61,560 nt of DNA from Legionella sp. W10-070 (GCF_900640175.1 NZ_CAAAJC010000017.1:1-61560); one strand, 5' to 3'; positions 47,115-56,837 are shown, numbered from the stretch's first letter. A program made the numbers and translations. Notes: generated from the sequence alone by a model not told the origin.

Positions 47115-47618
47115 ATGAAGAAATACCTGATTAAGACAAAGCGTCTTGGTCTGCGCTTTATTAAACAGGAAGACTCTCATTATCTGGAAGCTTTAGACAG
47201 TGATCCGGAGGTGAAAGAATTTTTCCCTTCAGGAACATTGACCCGTGAAGAAATTATTGCCCTGATTGATAAATGCTTATCAGACTGCGACCACAAGGAG
47301 TTACCCTGTTTTATTATTTTTGAGCTAAAGTCAGAAAAATTTGTTGGCCGTGCTCATTTTGATCAACTGGATACTGGAGAGATTAAGGTAGGCTACCTTT
47401 TGCATAAGGCATTTTGGGATAAGGGTTATGCAACAGAGGTATTGCAGGCGTTGCTTCAGTGGGCCAAGAACCACATAGATGCAGATGAAATTATCGCCTA
47501 CGCCGATAAGGACAATACAGCATCTTTTAGGGTCATGGAAAAATGCGGTATGACCTATTACAAAGATGGTTACTATAAAGATATGCCAAGCCAATTTTAC
47601 CGTATTAAAAACAAATAA
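47115..47618 (+). CDS. GNAT-family N-acetyltransferase, RimJ/RimL-like
   Basis: A 167-residue single-domain protein. TKRLGLRFIKQED at the start and VGYLLHKAFWDKGYATEVLQALLQWA (acetyl-CoA loop region, split here by two residue groups) are typical of the RimJ/RimL ribosomal-protein acetyltransferase branch, as is NTASFRVMEKCGM near the end. Whether it acts on a ribosomal protein, antibiotic or metabolite is unknown. It starts 19 bases after the TSUP gene and is probably read with it. Confidence 0.85.
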   Translation: MKKYLIKTKRLGLRFIKQEDSHYLEALDSDPEVKEFFPSGTLTREEIIALIDKCLSDCDHKELPCFIIFELKSEKFVGRAHFDQLDTGEIKVGYLLHKAFWDKGYATEVLQALLQWAKNHIDADEIIAYADKDNTASFRVMEKCGMTYYKDGYYKDMPSQFYRIKNK

Positions 47619-47697
47619 ATTTTAGAGTGGCATATTCCTTTATCCTGCAATGAAATTTTCTTTTGAAGGAAATTAATTATCTTTCAATAATAATGAT

Positions 47698-48858
47698 TTA
47701 TTTCTGGCAGAAAAGATAAACTAGATTGCTGATAACTTTTTCACAGAGTTTAAGTTGCTCAACCGTTACAAATTCATTGGCGCCGTGAGCTTGTTCAATG
47801 GAGCCTGGACCGCAAATTACTGTAGGAATCCGGGCATTCTGAAACAGGGCAGCCTCCGTAGAATAGGATACCTTTAATCTCTCCTTCACAGCGGTTATTG
47901 TACGCATCAACTGGGTAATTGTGGCATCTTCCGAAACACTAAAACCGGGCGAATTTGAGATTAAATTCATGTAAATAGCGGCTTCGGAATATTGGGCTTG
48001 CATCTTGGGTAGAAGCCTTTTCTTAATATAATTTTCTATCTGACTGCTAAAATTTTCGGTTGGAAATCCTGGTAGATAGCGCACGTCAAAAATAAACTCA
48101 CAAGATCCAGGGGTCACATTAGGTGCATTGCCGCCACTAATAATATTGATAGAAATAGTGGTAAAGGGAACATCAAAATCATAATCAAAAGGCCCTTTTT
48201 CCTTAAGATGTTTGGCGATTCCACTGATGTAACTAATCAGTTGACTCGCGTATTCAATGGCATTACAGCTTCGATTGGTTAGAGAAGAGTGGGTTGCAAA
48301 GCCCTTAATCTGGCAATGATAGACTTGTCTTCCCTTATAGCCCACAATAGGTCGCATATTAGTGGGTTCCCCAACCAGGCAAGCTTCTGGCCGAATCTTC
48401 ATTTGTTGCAATTGCGCCAGTAAAAGAGGCAGGCCAAGACAACCGACTTCTTCATCAAAGGAAAACGCAAAATGAAGGGGTTTTAGTAATTCCAGTTGTT
48501 TGAACTTAGGGATAAGGGCAAGCAGGACAGCAATAAACCCTTTCATGTCGGCTGCTCCGCGGCCATAAATCCGTCCATCTTGTTCAAATGCAATGAATGG
48601 ATCACTATCCCACCATTGTCCATCGACAGGGACTACATCGGTATGTGCTGATAAAATAATCCCACCATCTGTATTGCCGTTTTTCGCGGGTAAAGTAGCT
48701 AATAAATTCGCTTTAGGCTCCGCCGTATCAGATATAACATAAGAGTCAATCTGGTTTTTCTTTAGCCATAACCGCAGATCCTCTATCAGTTCCAGATTAG
48801 AGTTTCTTGAGGTTGTATCAAATCCAATCAGTCGTGCAAGCCATTGCTGCGCATTCAA
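47698..48858 (-). CDS. argE: Acetylornithine deacetylase-type M20 peptidase
   Basis: A 386-residue cytosolic metalloenzyme. Zinc ligands and catalytic residues stand in SAHTDVVPVDG (H72, D74), GRGAADMKGF (D104) and SFDEEVGCLG (E136, E137). The lid domain lies at about 180-290. Length and N-terminus (LARLIGFDTTSRNSN) fit ArgE, which removes the acetyl group from N-acetylornithine in arginine synthesis. No other arg genes are in the window, so a related M20 role is possible. Confidence 0.85.
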   Translation of the reverse strand: MNAQQWLARLIGFDTTSRNSNLELIEDLRLWLKKNQIDSYVISDTAEPKANLLATLPAKNGNTDGGIILSAHTDVVPVDGQWWDSDPFIAFEQDGRIYGRGAADMKGFIAVLLALIPKFKQLELLKPLHFAFSFDEEVGCLGLPLLLAQLQQMKIRPEACLVGEPTNMRPIVGYKGRQVYHCQIKGFATHSSLTNRSCNAIEYASQLISYISGIAKHLKEKGPFDYDFDVPFTTISINIISGGNAPNVTPGSCEFIFDVRYLPGFPTENFSSQIENYIKKRLLPKMQAQYSEAAIYMNLISNSPGFSVSEDATITQLMRTITAVKERLKVSYSTEAALFQNARIPTVICGPGSIEQAHGANEFVTVEQLKLCEKVISNLVYLFCQK

Positions 48859-48984
48859 AATTTGCCTCCTTCCCTAAAAGCAAGCATAGATAGATATCCA
48901 GAATGATGCAAATGGGTTGCGTACCGTTTTACATTTTTCCAATGATCATATCCCTGCTATCTTTAAGCGGGCTAGGTTTTGGGC

Positions 48985-49040
48985 AGTTATCTTTTATCGG
49001 CTGCAAATTGATATTAATTTTCGCTTCGATAAAGATAACT
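48985..49040. promoter_or_regulatory. Inverted repeat in argE-rhlE gap
   Basis: AGTTATCTTTTATCG (48985-48999) and CGATAAAGATAACT (49027-49040) are complementary apart from one extra T, with 27 bases between. The repeat stands just before a decayed reductase start and may have been its operator. The rest of the 428-base gap between argE and rhlE holds only that remnant and the rhlE leader. Confidence 0.45.
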
Positions 49041-49059
49041 GCACAGACAGGAAGATGCG

Positions 49060-49143
49060 GTGAAAAATTTTGATGCAATCATCGTTGGAACAAGACAGGA
49101 TGACTCTTCATTAGCTGATTTCCTGGCTCAAACCCGAATGTAA
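49060..49143 (+). pseudogene. Flavin disulfide-reductase N-terminal remnant
   Basis: A GTG-started frame reads VKNFDAIIVGTRQDDSSLADFLAQ... and stops after 27 codons. The beginning matches the FAD-binding strand of mercuric-reductase/dihydrolipoamide-dehydrogenase-like proteins (FDAIIIGTGQAGPSLA), with the Gly-x-Gly dinucleotide motif broken (GTRQDD for GTGQAG). An AGGAAG site is still present upstream. The rest of the gene is gone. Confidence 0.6.
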
Positions 49144-49286
49144 AACATAATTCAGCAAATTTTTCCTACTCATGGTATAATTGCCCAATATTAAGTCATT
49201 TGGGTTTCAAAAAATTAAACTCAAAATATATCAACACAGGTTCATTCCAATGCTCAGTCCAGGGATAAGCCTATTAAGGAAACATC

Positions 49287-50525
49287 ATGAATTTTAAAGC
49301 ATTGGGGCTTATTGAACCTTTGGTTCGCGCAGTTACCGAATTGGGTTATAGTGAGTTAACCCCCATTCAGGCCAAGTCCATCCCAATTATCCTGAACGGT
49401 AAAGATTTACTTGCCTCAGCACAAACCGGAACAGGGAAAACAGCCAGTTTTGTGTTGCCTGTTTTGCAACAGTTAAGCAAAGCACCTCCCGCCAGGGCCC
49501 ATCACATCAAAGCTTTGATTTTAACCCCCACTCGTGAGTTGGCTGTCCAGGTACATGAAAATATCATTGAATACAGCCGCCATTTAAAAATACGTTCGAC
49601 TGTCGTTTTTGGCGGAATAAAAATTAATCCGCAAATCAGACAGCTCGCTGCTGGTGTCGAGATATTGGTGGCAACGCCGGGGCGACTTATGGATTTACAT
49701 CAGCAACAGGCATTTAAATTCGATGCAGTTCAAACGCTGGTACTCGATGAAGCAGATCGGATGCTGGACATGGGTTTTATTCATGATATTAAACGTATTA
49801 TCCGTTTATTACCCGCAACCCGTCAAAACTTAATGTTTTCCGCCACTTTTTCCAGTGAAATTCGGCAACTTGCCAAAGGTATTTTAAACCAACCTTTGGA
49901 AGTGGATGTAGCTCCTCGTAATACTTCTGCCGTTGCAGTTACCCAATATATTCATCCTGTGGATAAAAACCGCAAACCAGCCCTTCTCAGCCATTTGATA
50001 CATAAAAATAAATGGAGCCAAACCCTGGTATTTTCACGAACAAAACATGGTGCAAACAAGCTGGTTAAGCAATTGGCGGAAGCCCAGATTCATTCTGCTG
50101 CCATTCACGGTAATAAAAGCCAGTCACAGCGAACCAAAACACTGGCAGAATTCAAGACAGGTAAATTGCATGTGTTGGTAGCAACCGACATCGCTGCTCG
50201 TGGTCTTGATATTGAAAAACTGCCTTGTGTGGTTAATTTTGACTTGCCCCAGGTGGCTGAAGATTATGTTCATCGTATCGGGAGAACTGCACGGGCAGGC
50301 GCATCAGGACTTGCCGTATCTTTGGTTAGTGCTGATGAAGTGTCTCAATTACAATCTATTGAAAAACTGATACAAAGAAAACTTGAGCGTATTGAAATAG
50401 ATGATTTTGAACCGCAGCATTCCTTGCCGACTGGTGCGGTAGCAAGGGATAAAAAGAATCATCAGCCGCAAAAGCGATCTGCTTTTGGGGCAAAGCAACG
50501 ATCTCAAAGAAAATACAAAAGTTAG
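49287..50525 (+). CDS. rhlE: DEAD-box ATP-dependent RNA helicase, RhlE type
   Basis: The 412-residue helicase shows the Q motif (TPIQAKSIP), motif I AQTGTGKT (45-52), motif [14 protein letters not shown], motif III SATF, and motif [13 protein letters not shown] short basic, unstructured tail (after about 370) fits the RhlE branch. These proteins unwind RNA in ribosome assembly and RNA turnover, often in the cold. AAGGA precedes the ATG. The gene stands alone. Confidence 0.9.
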   Translation: MNFKALGLIEPLVRAVTELGYSELTPIQAKSIPIILNGKDLLASAQTGTGKTASFVLPVLQQLSKAPPARAHHIKALILTPTRELAVQVHENIIEYSRHLKIRSTVVFGGIKINPQIRQLAAGVEILVATPGRLMDLHQQQAFKFDAVQTLVLDEADRMLDMGFIHDIKRIIRLLPATRQNLMFSATFSSEIRQLAKGILNQPLEVDVAPRNTSAVAVTQYIHPVDKNRKPALLSHLIHKNKWSQTLVFSRTKHGANKLVKQLAEAQIHSAAIHGNKSQSQRTKTLAEFKTGKLHVLVATDIAARGLDIEKLPCVVNFDLPQVAEDYVHRIGRTARAGASGLAVSLVSADEVSQLQSIEKLIQRKLERIEIDDFEPQHSLPTGAVARDKKNHQPQKRSAFGAKQRSQRKYKS

Positions 50526-50832
50526 TATTGCAGGCGTTCTTTTTCCCATACCCTGGTAAATCCGGTCATATCATGGAGCTGAGAAAAGCCATGCTAAAAG
50601 TAGCGGAGTTATCAGGTTACCTTTTAGAGGTTACAGTAGAAACCTGTTAAAGTTCTGTTTGGTATATCTTAGGTCATTACTCAATCAAGTTCATCAATAT
50701 AGTAAATCGGGATATCCTTCGCAGGCTCAGGGGAGTTAATCCACAGAGTCGTTCCTTCCCTTAAAAATTAAAGTTCTCTTAATCTTTTTGTTGTATTATT
50801 TGTAGTCAAATTGAGATAAAAAGGTATTATTT
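50526..50832. other. Gap between rhlE and methyltransferase-like gene
   Basis: AT-rich leader for the downstream gene. I see no clear terminator for rhlE, no short gene with a credible ribosome site and no repeat. Confidence 0.3.
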
Positions 50833-52695
50833 ATGGAGGAGTTGATACGATTAATTAATAGCAGTCTCATTAATGATGCTAGAACCGATGTTTTTCTTTA
50901 TCCTTTCCCGGATAATTTTCTTTACTACGACGTCAAGATAGACCCTGAGCAGACTTCTTTTTTAGTTGATAATAAGCAAGTGATAAAATTGCGATTACTC
51001 TTGCAACCATCCAAAAATCAATCATTTAACGCTGCCTGCTGTATTAATTTTGCGGATGGCAATAAAATGGTTCGGACAGTATGCCCGGATAAATTAAATC
51101 AGCTGCACAATTGCTTTATACGTCATTGCTCAAATAATATTCAGCCATTCGTTCGAATGACATCACAATCTCTGCCCTGGGGTTTCTATTCCATGAGGCA
51201 TCATTATTCACAACAGAGTGCTGATCCTTTCCTCTACTATACTAAACTTCATGAAAAAATTATCAACAGCATAGAAATTCTTATTGATGAAAATCATTTT
51301 GAAGGATTGAATATAATTGATGCCGGCTGTGGGGATGGTCAGCTTTTAAAGAAAATAGAGAGCCGCTTAGGGGCTAAATTAAATAAGGGTTGCAACTTCC
51401 TTGGTTTTGATTTTAATAGTAAAAATATTCAAGCTTGTTTGCATGAGTATCAGGGGGCCTGTGTATTTCTCCAAGGAGATATGCTGAAAATTCAGCATAT
51501 TATTCAAGGCGCTTTTCTGGGTGGCTATCTAAATCCAGAGTGGCCTATCGTACTAACTCTTTCAGGAACATTAACTCGCCTGGTTCTTGATAATGGCTTT
51601 CAGGCTGGTAATGTCTTGATGCAGGCTGCTGCCAAGTCAGTTGATTATTTAATTGGCGGGGGTGTAGGTGAACCATTAATTACTCGAGGGATGCTTAAAC
51701 AAATCGGATATAAAGCGTTGTCTTTAAACTCTGAAATGAGTGTGCATAATTTTTTTTGCTGTCAGCTCATATCGAAAAAAGAGTCTTTATCCAGAAGGCT
51801 TGCCAAGCTGGATAAGGCAAATTGCCTCGATTTATCACTTTGTCCGGAGGCTGATATAGTCCTTAAAATGGCTGAAGCTTCCCTACGAGATGACAGCAAC
51901 ATCGATTTATCGTTTGTACCTGTTACAGAAGAGCTTATTCAAACTCTCGACCAAATAACGCAAAGACATCAAGACTTATCATTAATTTTTTGCCACTACG
52001 ATATAGAGCAGGCGAAAAAATTGATACAGTCTTTTTTTCTAAGGGCTAAAGTTTCAATTACGATCAATTCTCAGGATGGGGTATTGCTATCTTCTTCCAG
52101 GTTTTTTGATAGGTTAAGAAGTAATTCAGCCTGCTTTGTCTCTGGAGGTACATTAATTAATCCATTTATCCTGAATTATATTGCTGAGAAAATACCCTAT
52201 AAAAGACGAGGACGTCCTAATTGGATCAAACAACAAGAAGAATTATTAGACGAAATTGCCAACTCAGTGAAAATCGTACTGGATAGGGATGATGATGAAA
52301 TACCGATAGTTAGATTGCCTGAAGAGGGGGCGGTGTTTAGAACGATTTTGGAAAGTAAGCTATCTGTTTGGAAATCAGACATTTTTGGTGGTAATCTAAC
52401 CAAACTCGATGGTTTGATTGCTTTTTATAGATATGGCATGACTATCATACCTCACGGGGAGTTTTTTGGCAGCCCGGAGGAAATTGGGTCTCTTGAAGAT
52501 GAAATCCTGTTATACCATCATCTGGCAAGCGCTCATTCAGAAGAATTTCCGCGTCAAGCAATGAGGATGCTATCTTATTGGGCGATTGATACAAAAACAG
52601 CGTTTCAATCGCTAAAGCGTAAGGCAGCCATGGTTTTTGTAGACAAATTGTTTACCCATGAAAGGGATGATAGCTTACAGCGTTATTCCATGTGA
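50833..52695 (+). CDS. Large orphan protein with SAM-methyltransferase fold, possible effector
   Basis: A 620-residue protein with no signal peptide or membrane helix. Residues about 135-320 form a class I methyltransferase-like domain: IIDAGCGDG (161-169) is the SAM-binding loop, FDFN (192-195) the acidic end of strand 2, and QGDML (214-218) the next loop. The 130-residue N-terminal part and 300-residue C-terminal part match nothing I know; the latter has a basic patch KRRGRPNW followed by acidic DRDDDEIP. Size, AT-rich composition and orphan status fit a Dot/Icm effector, and methyltransferase effectors such as RomA exist, though RomA is a SET enzyme. Target unknown. The methyltransferase fold is likely; effector status is inference. 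Confidence 0.65.
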   Translation: MEELIRLINSSLINDARTDVFLYPFPDNFLYYDVKIDPEQTSFLVDNKQVIKLRLLLQPSKNQSFNAACCINFADGNKMVRTVCPDKLNQLHNCFIRHCSNNIQPFVRMTSQSLPWGFYSMRHHYSQQSADPFLYYTKLHEKIINSIEILIDENHFEGLNIIDAGCGDGQLLKKIESRLGAKLNKGCNFLGFDFNSKNIQACLHEYQGACVFLQGDMLKIQHIIQGAFLGGYLNPEWPIVLTLSGTLTRLVLDNGFQAGNVLMQAAAKSVDYLIGGGVGEPLITRGMLKQIGYKALSLNSEMSVHNFFCCQLISKKESLSRRLAKLDKANCLDLSLCPEADIVLKMAEASLRDDSNIDLSFVPVTEELIQTLDQITQRHQDLSLIFCHYDIEQAKKLIQSFFLRAKVSITINSQDGVLLSSSRFFDRLRSNSACFVSGGTLINPFILNYIAEKIPYKRRGRPNWIKQQEELLDEIANSVKIVLDRDDDEIPIVRLPEEGAVFRTILESKLSVWKSDIFGGNLTKLDGLIAFYRYGMTIIPHGEFFGSPEEIGSLEDEILLYHHLASAHSEEFPRQAMRMLSYWAIDTKTAFQSLKRKAAMVFVDKLFTHERDDSLQRYSM

Positions 52696-52812
52696 GGACT
52701 GACTTTTAAAATAGTAGCCCCTTGGTCATCCCTTGCTAAGCAGGCAACATTCAAAGATGGGCTGCAGGCAGGATGAAAAAAGTTGTGGATATTTAATGAG
52801 GTCTGCTTACAT

Positions 52813-53649
52813 TTAACCTGTAGGTAAGATTCTCGCAGCGGGGCCATTTTCATTGTCAGCGATTTCTACCCTTGTTATTTGTTGTCTGTTCTCTAATTCT
52901 TCAATTGCCTCACGCAGAGAGCGATTAACCAGATAAGGACAATTCAACGTTTTAGCAACTGATAGATCAACTGATTTAATTTTACCTTCGATTAAAGCAA
53001 GGCAGGGAGCCTTCATTAATTCCCCAGTCTCCTCACATTTTGCCCACTTGGGAATGTCCTTCGTTGGGGAGTAAAAAGAGAGCCTGGTTTTCTTTCTCTG
53101 CAACCAGTCTTCTATAGCTTTCTGCAATGGCTCGTTTAATATGCCGCCTGTTATTTCTTTCCGTGAAAACGGACAAATTCCACCACAAAGTGTTTTTATC
53201 TGAATGATTGATTGCCTCTCATAAGTTTGACTGCCATGAGGATCTGTTGTCACTGTCAGATAAGGACGAATAAGGAGAGAAAAAGAGATGGGATCAGATG
53301 CCCAATGAGGTAAATCCAGCCTATTTTCTTGTTCTTGTCGACTTACTTTGTCTGCTCGATTTTTTTCTTTCTTGGTTAATGTATAAGGACTAAATACTTC
53401 TTTAGCATAAGGGAAACCATCGAAGTTTAAATCGGATTTTAAATTTTCCTGGCCAGATGATTCCTCATGTAACTTAGACAGTGTGACTAAAAAACCCAGA
53501 AAAAATGCCACACTTGCTATAGTGGTTGTAGATTCATCTGGATCATGTTCACCATTAAAATCGATATTCATTAGCACTTCTGGAGAAAGAAGTGTAAGAA
53601 AAGCAGAAGCAGCCCCTCCAACAACCGAGAGTGCCAATTTTTGAAGCAT
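52813..53649 (-). CDS. Membrane-anchored double U-box protein, probable E3 ligase effector
   Basis: A 278-residue protein. The N-terminus has two hydrophobic segments (about 4-26 and 42-58). Residues about 115-182 form a U-box: SDPISFSLLIRPY, then GSQTYERQSI, CPFSRKEITGG and NEPLQKAIEDWL match the conserved order of U-box E3 ligases (D-P-I, T-Y-E-R, C-P-x-S, L-x-x-A-I). A second, more degenerate copy (about 200-252) runs CEETGELMKAPCLAL to NCPYLVNRSLREAIEEL. Two U-boxes also occur in the L. pneumophila effector LubX, where one binds E2 and the other the substrate, but LubX has no membrane anchor. AGGAA before the ATG at 53649 sets the start; a longer frame begins at 53703. U-boxes are eukaryotic, so host-directed action is likely. 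Confidence 0.72.
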   Translation of the reverse strand: MLQKLALSVVGGAASAFLTLLSPEVLMNIDFNGEHDPDESTTTIASVAFFLGFLVTLSKLHEESSGQENLKSDLNFDGFPYAKEVFSPYTLTKKEKNRADKVSRQEQENRLDLPHWASDPISFSLLIRPYLTVTTDPHGSQTYERQSIIQIKTLCGGICPFSRKEITGGILNEPLQKAIEDWLQRKKTRLSFYSPTKDIPKWAKCEETGELMKAPCLALIEGKIKSVDLSVAKTLNCPYLVNRSLREAIEELENRQQITRVEIADNENGPAARILPTG

Positions 53650-54181
53650 AATAAAATTCCTATCGAGTTCGTTTAATTTCAATTTTGAGTAAATTAAACT
53701 CAAATCGAATTAGGATTATAATACATCTATTTTTTCTTCACAATGTTTTGAATTTGGCCAAAAAATCATTGTGGAAAATTGATAAATTGTTCGTTTATTT
53801 GTATGACTTAAATTTATCAGTCAAGAGAGAAAATGCCAAAACGTACAATTGGATATGACACTCCAGAACATGAGATTGTGGTTGCATTTGAAGCTATTAA
53901 TAATCTTGAGATTGAATTGCCTCTTTAAAAAAACTTCAGGGACGTTGCCTGGGAAATAGTTAGAATGCTTCGCTTTACGAAGAACAATGGAATGATTTTC
54001 TGAATAAATGCATTGAAAAGTCATCCGCTATGAAATGGCACCACTGAAATTTACTGGATTTTTGAACTGATAATTAATCAATAGAAAAATCCAGTTAGGC
54101 TATGTCTGCTTTCGCAATATGACCTGTTTGATACTATTATATTCTTAATAGTTGAAAGAACGTCATAAGGATAATTTTTTA
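53650..54181. other. Gap between divergent U-box and cyclase genes
   Basis: AT-rich region with both promoters. A 31-codon frame (53833-53928, +) begins MPKRTIGYDTPEHE and has a purine-rich stretch (AAGAGAGAAA) before it, but it is too short to trust. The 67-codon minus frame at 53821-54024 has no support. Nothing else is seen. Confidence 0.3.
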
Positions 54182-56221
54182 ATGGAATTCCCCGGCGTTA
54201 GTAGCCCTCAAATAGAAGAGAAGCTTATAGCCGAGTCATATAAAAATTTTTATATGATAGTTATTGCTGATTTTTTTGCAACTATCTTATTTGTTGCAAT
54301 TCTCTGGCAACAAATTAGTAATAAACGCATGGCAATAGCGTGGTTTTTGGTGATGCTTGTTTTTAATCATCTGCTAAGAGGGGTATTTTTATTTAATTAT
54401 TATCGTCAAAAAAAACAAGGGAATTTATGTCATCTTGCTTTCTGGAAAAAGTATTTCATATTTAATAATCTGCAATCGGGTATTTTGTGGGCTTTAGGAG
54501 GACTACTATTTCTTTATGTAGACGACCCTCTTCATCGTATGGCTATTTTTGTATATCTGATTGGTCTGCTTGGAGCGCCGGCGGCTAAACTGCTAACTAT
54601 CCATATAGCTTATCTTGTTTTCATGATCCCAATTTGGATACTCTTGCTTTTTTTATCAACATCCTTTGTACCGCCTTTATCACTTATCCTGTTTCTGGCG
54701 ACAATACTTTATAGTTCTGTAGTGGTATATACCACTGCATCAGTAAATAAATTTCTAATGAAATCAATTTACCTGGAAGTATATAGTTCAAATCTATTAT
54801 CGGATTTAAGGCGTAGTGAAGAAAATTTTCGCAATACCATAGAAAATGCACCGATTGGTATGGCTATTGTTTCACCTGAAGGAAAATACATCCACGCTAA
54901 TCATACGTTACAAGATATATTGGGTTATAGCACTGAAGAATTAAGCAATAAAAATATGCTTGAAATTACTCATTCTGATGATGTGCCTATGACGCAAGAT
55001 GCAATGAATAAACTCATTAGGGGCGAGTTGCGTATTTCACATATGGAGAAACGCTATATCCGAAAAGATGAAAGCATTATCTGGGCGATGGAAAGCTCAA
55101 CCCTCATTCGAGATGAACAGGGGTCACCGGTTAATTTTATTACGCAAATGAAAGATGTCAGTGATCGTGTTCAGAGTGAAGAAAAAATGCGGCAACTTAA
55201 TGAGAAAACAATAGAAACTTTAAATGAATTAAAGTTACTGGAGCATGATGAGAGTTTATTAAATAAATTAAATCGTTCACTGCAAATTTGCATTACTGCA
55301 GAGGAAGCTTATCCACGGATAAATCTAATTGCTCAAGACTTATTTCCTGACCTAAACGGTGGTTTGTCAGTCTATAATAAAGCGGTTAATCAAATGGAGA
55401 CTGTAGTTCAGTGGGGAAAAGTACAGTTTTTGCCAAAGATATTTTTTCCTATAGACTGTTTTCCGATTCGGGAAGCCAATGTTCATGTGGTTGATAACCC
55501 GCATAAATCTGTACCTTGTGCCCACTATCTTAGTCCTCCCCAAGGAGGATATATGGCATTACCTCTGATGGTGCAAAATGACTTAATTGGTGTTATCCAC
55601 CTGTTAGCGCTTAATGGAAAGAAATTAACACAACATCAACAAGATATGGCCAATTCATTTGGCAATATTGTAAAACTGGCCATTGCCAACATTAATCTAC
55701 GTGTTTCATTGAGTGAGCTATCATTACACGATCCATTAACGAACTTATATAATCGACGTTATTTAAATGATATCTTGTCGCGAGAATTAATCCGAATTGC
55801 CCGGGAAAAAAATACATTATGCGTTGCCATGCTGGATATCGATAACTTTAAGAAATTTAATGATATTTACAGTCATTTGGCTGGTGATGAGGTTCTTAAG
55901 TTGATAGGGCAATTATTAAAAAAGAGCTTTCGTGATAATGATATTTCTTTTCGCTTTGGCGGTGAAGAATTTGTAGTTGTACTCCTGAGTACCACATTAA
56001 ATAACGCCTTGAAGATAATGGACGGGTTTCGTGAAAAGCTAAAAAATACCCCGATTTATTTTAAGGGCAACCTATTACCCAACATTACTATTTCAATCGG
56101 CGTAGCAGAGGCCCCCAAACATGGTGCAACTATTGATGACATAATAAAGGCTGCAGACCACGCACTTTATGAGGCAAAACGGGCGGGTAAGGATAGGGTA
56201 GTAGTCTACGGTCATGGCTGA
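54182..56221 (+). CDS. Membrane PAS-GAF-GGDEF diguanylate cyclase
   Basis: About 679 residues. Six or so N-terminal membrane helices (about 20-200) form a sensor of unknown type. Then comes a PAS domain (about 215-340: NAPIGMAIVSPEG, ILGYSTEEL), a GAF-like domain (about 355-510) and a GGDEF domain (about 515-675). The active loop is GGEEF (about 592), which is competent. Five residues before it is RDND, the RxxD inhibitory site, so product inhibition by cyclic di-GMP is expected. No EAL domain. I prefer the ATG at 54182, with AAGG upstream, over the TTG at 54152. It makes cyclic di-GMP from GTP in response to a membrane or cytosolic signal. Confidence 0.88.
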   Translation: MEFPGVSSPQIEEKLIAESYKNFYMIVIADFFATILFVAILWQQISNKRMAIAWFLVMLVFNHLLRGVFLFNYYRQKKQGNLCHLAFWKKYFIFNNLQSGILWALGGLLFLYVDDPLHRMAIFVYLIGLLGAPAAKLLTIHIAYLVFMIPIWILLLFLSTSFVPPLSLILFLATILYSSVVVYTTASVNKFLMKSIYLEVYSSNLLSDLRRSEENFRNTIENAPIGMAIVSPEGKYIHANHTLQDILGYSTEELSNKNMLEITHSDDVPMTQDAMNKLIRGELRISHMEKRYIRKDESIIWAMESSTLIRDEQGSPVNFITQMKDVSDRVQSEEKMRQLNEKTIETLNELKLLEHDESLLNKLNRSLQICITAEEAYPRINLIAQDLFPDLNGGLSVYNKAVNQMETVVQWGKVQFLPKIFFPIDCFPIREANVHVVDNPHKSVPCAHYLSPPQGGYMALPLMVQNDLIGVIHLLALNGKKLTQHQQDMANSFGNIVKLAIANINLRVSLSELSLHDPLTNLYNRRYLNDILSRELIRIAREKNTLCVAMLDIDNFKKFNDIYSHLAGDEVLKLIGQLLKKSFRDNDISFRFGGEEFVVVLLSTTLNNALKIMDGFREKLKNTPIYFKGNLLPNITISIGVAEAPKHGATIDDIIKAADHALYEAKRAGKDRVVVYGHG

Positions 56222-56246
56222 GATTCAGTATTAGAGTTGGGGGAAT

Positions 56247-56348
56247 ATGACTATACAAAGTATTGATACAAAAACATTCAGAGAATGGCGACGCACCATT
56301 GGTAGATGTAAGGGTAGGAGCCTATTTTTATTTCGCACCAGCGGTTAG
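56247..56348 (+). pseudogene. Possible rhodanese-like N-terminal remnant
   Basis: A 33-codon frame after a GGGGGAA site begins MTIQSIDTKTFREW, which resembles the first helix of single-domain rhodaneses, then runs into unrelated sequence and stops. It is too short to function. The match is weak. Confidence 0.3.
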
Positions 56349-56837
56349 TTAAGTACTCATCCTGAAAGGTTTGTCTTTATTAAACTTGTCCTGATAACAA
56401 TCTTCTTTTGTACAAAAAAGCATTATCTGGTTAGACATGGAAAATGATTTGGGTGAGGGATGACTTTGTTTTTTGTATTCCTTCATAGCAAATGTAACTT
56501 CTTTTTCTTCTAATAACGAAGACTTTAAAAGAAGATTGAAAAAAAAAGATATTTTCTCCTCAGATAATGGTTTCCTGTCTTTTTTTTCAAAATGGTAATG
56601 ACCTTCGTCTGAATAAAGAGGATCAATGCCTTGGTGATAAAGTTCCTTCTCGGTATCCTTATCGGAATGACTCATAACATAAGTAAATGGGTTGTTTTCA
56701 TCGTTACCGATCTCCGAGGCAAAATCCATTACAATTAACAAAGTATCATAATCCTTGAAATACAAAGTTAAATTATTAGATTGAATAACAAGATGTTTTA
56801 TTTTATTTTGAGGTTCAAAACTAATCGAGATAGTCAT
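56349..56837 (-). CDS. Protein of unknown function (162 aa)
   Basis: The frame encodes a soluble, acidic and then Lys/Ser-rich protein. A strand-rich N-terminus (ISISFEPQNK, LTLYFKDYDTLLIVMDF) is followed by a helical middle and a Ser/Lys tail with two late cysteines (LFCTKEDC). No signal peptide, membrane helix or motif is seen. The ribosome site is weak. It lies downstream of the Dam-like gene on the same strand (95-base gap) in an effector-like zone. Confidence 0.5.
   Translation of the reverse strand: MTISISFEPQNKIKHLVIQSNNLTLYFKDYDTLLIVMDFASEIGNDENNPFTYVMSHSDKDTEKELYHQGIDPLYSDEGHYHFEKKDRKPLSEEKISFFFNLLLKSSLLEEKEVTFAMKEYKKQSHPSPKSFSMSNQIMLFCTKEDCYQDKFNKDKPFRMST

Noticed and set aside
53833-53928. 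31-codon plus frame MPKRTIGYDTPEHE...
   Set aside because: Looks slightly protein-like but is too short to call without conservation data.
53821-54024. 67-codon minus frame in the U-box/cyclase gap
   Set aside because: No ribosome site, no motif, and it overlaps a competing plus frame of equal weakness.
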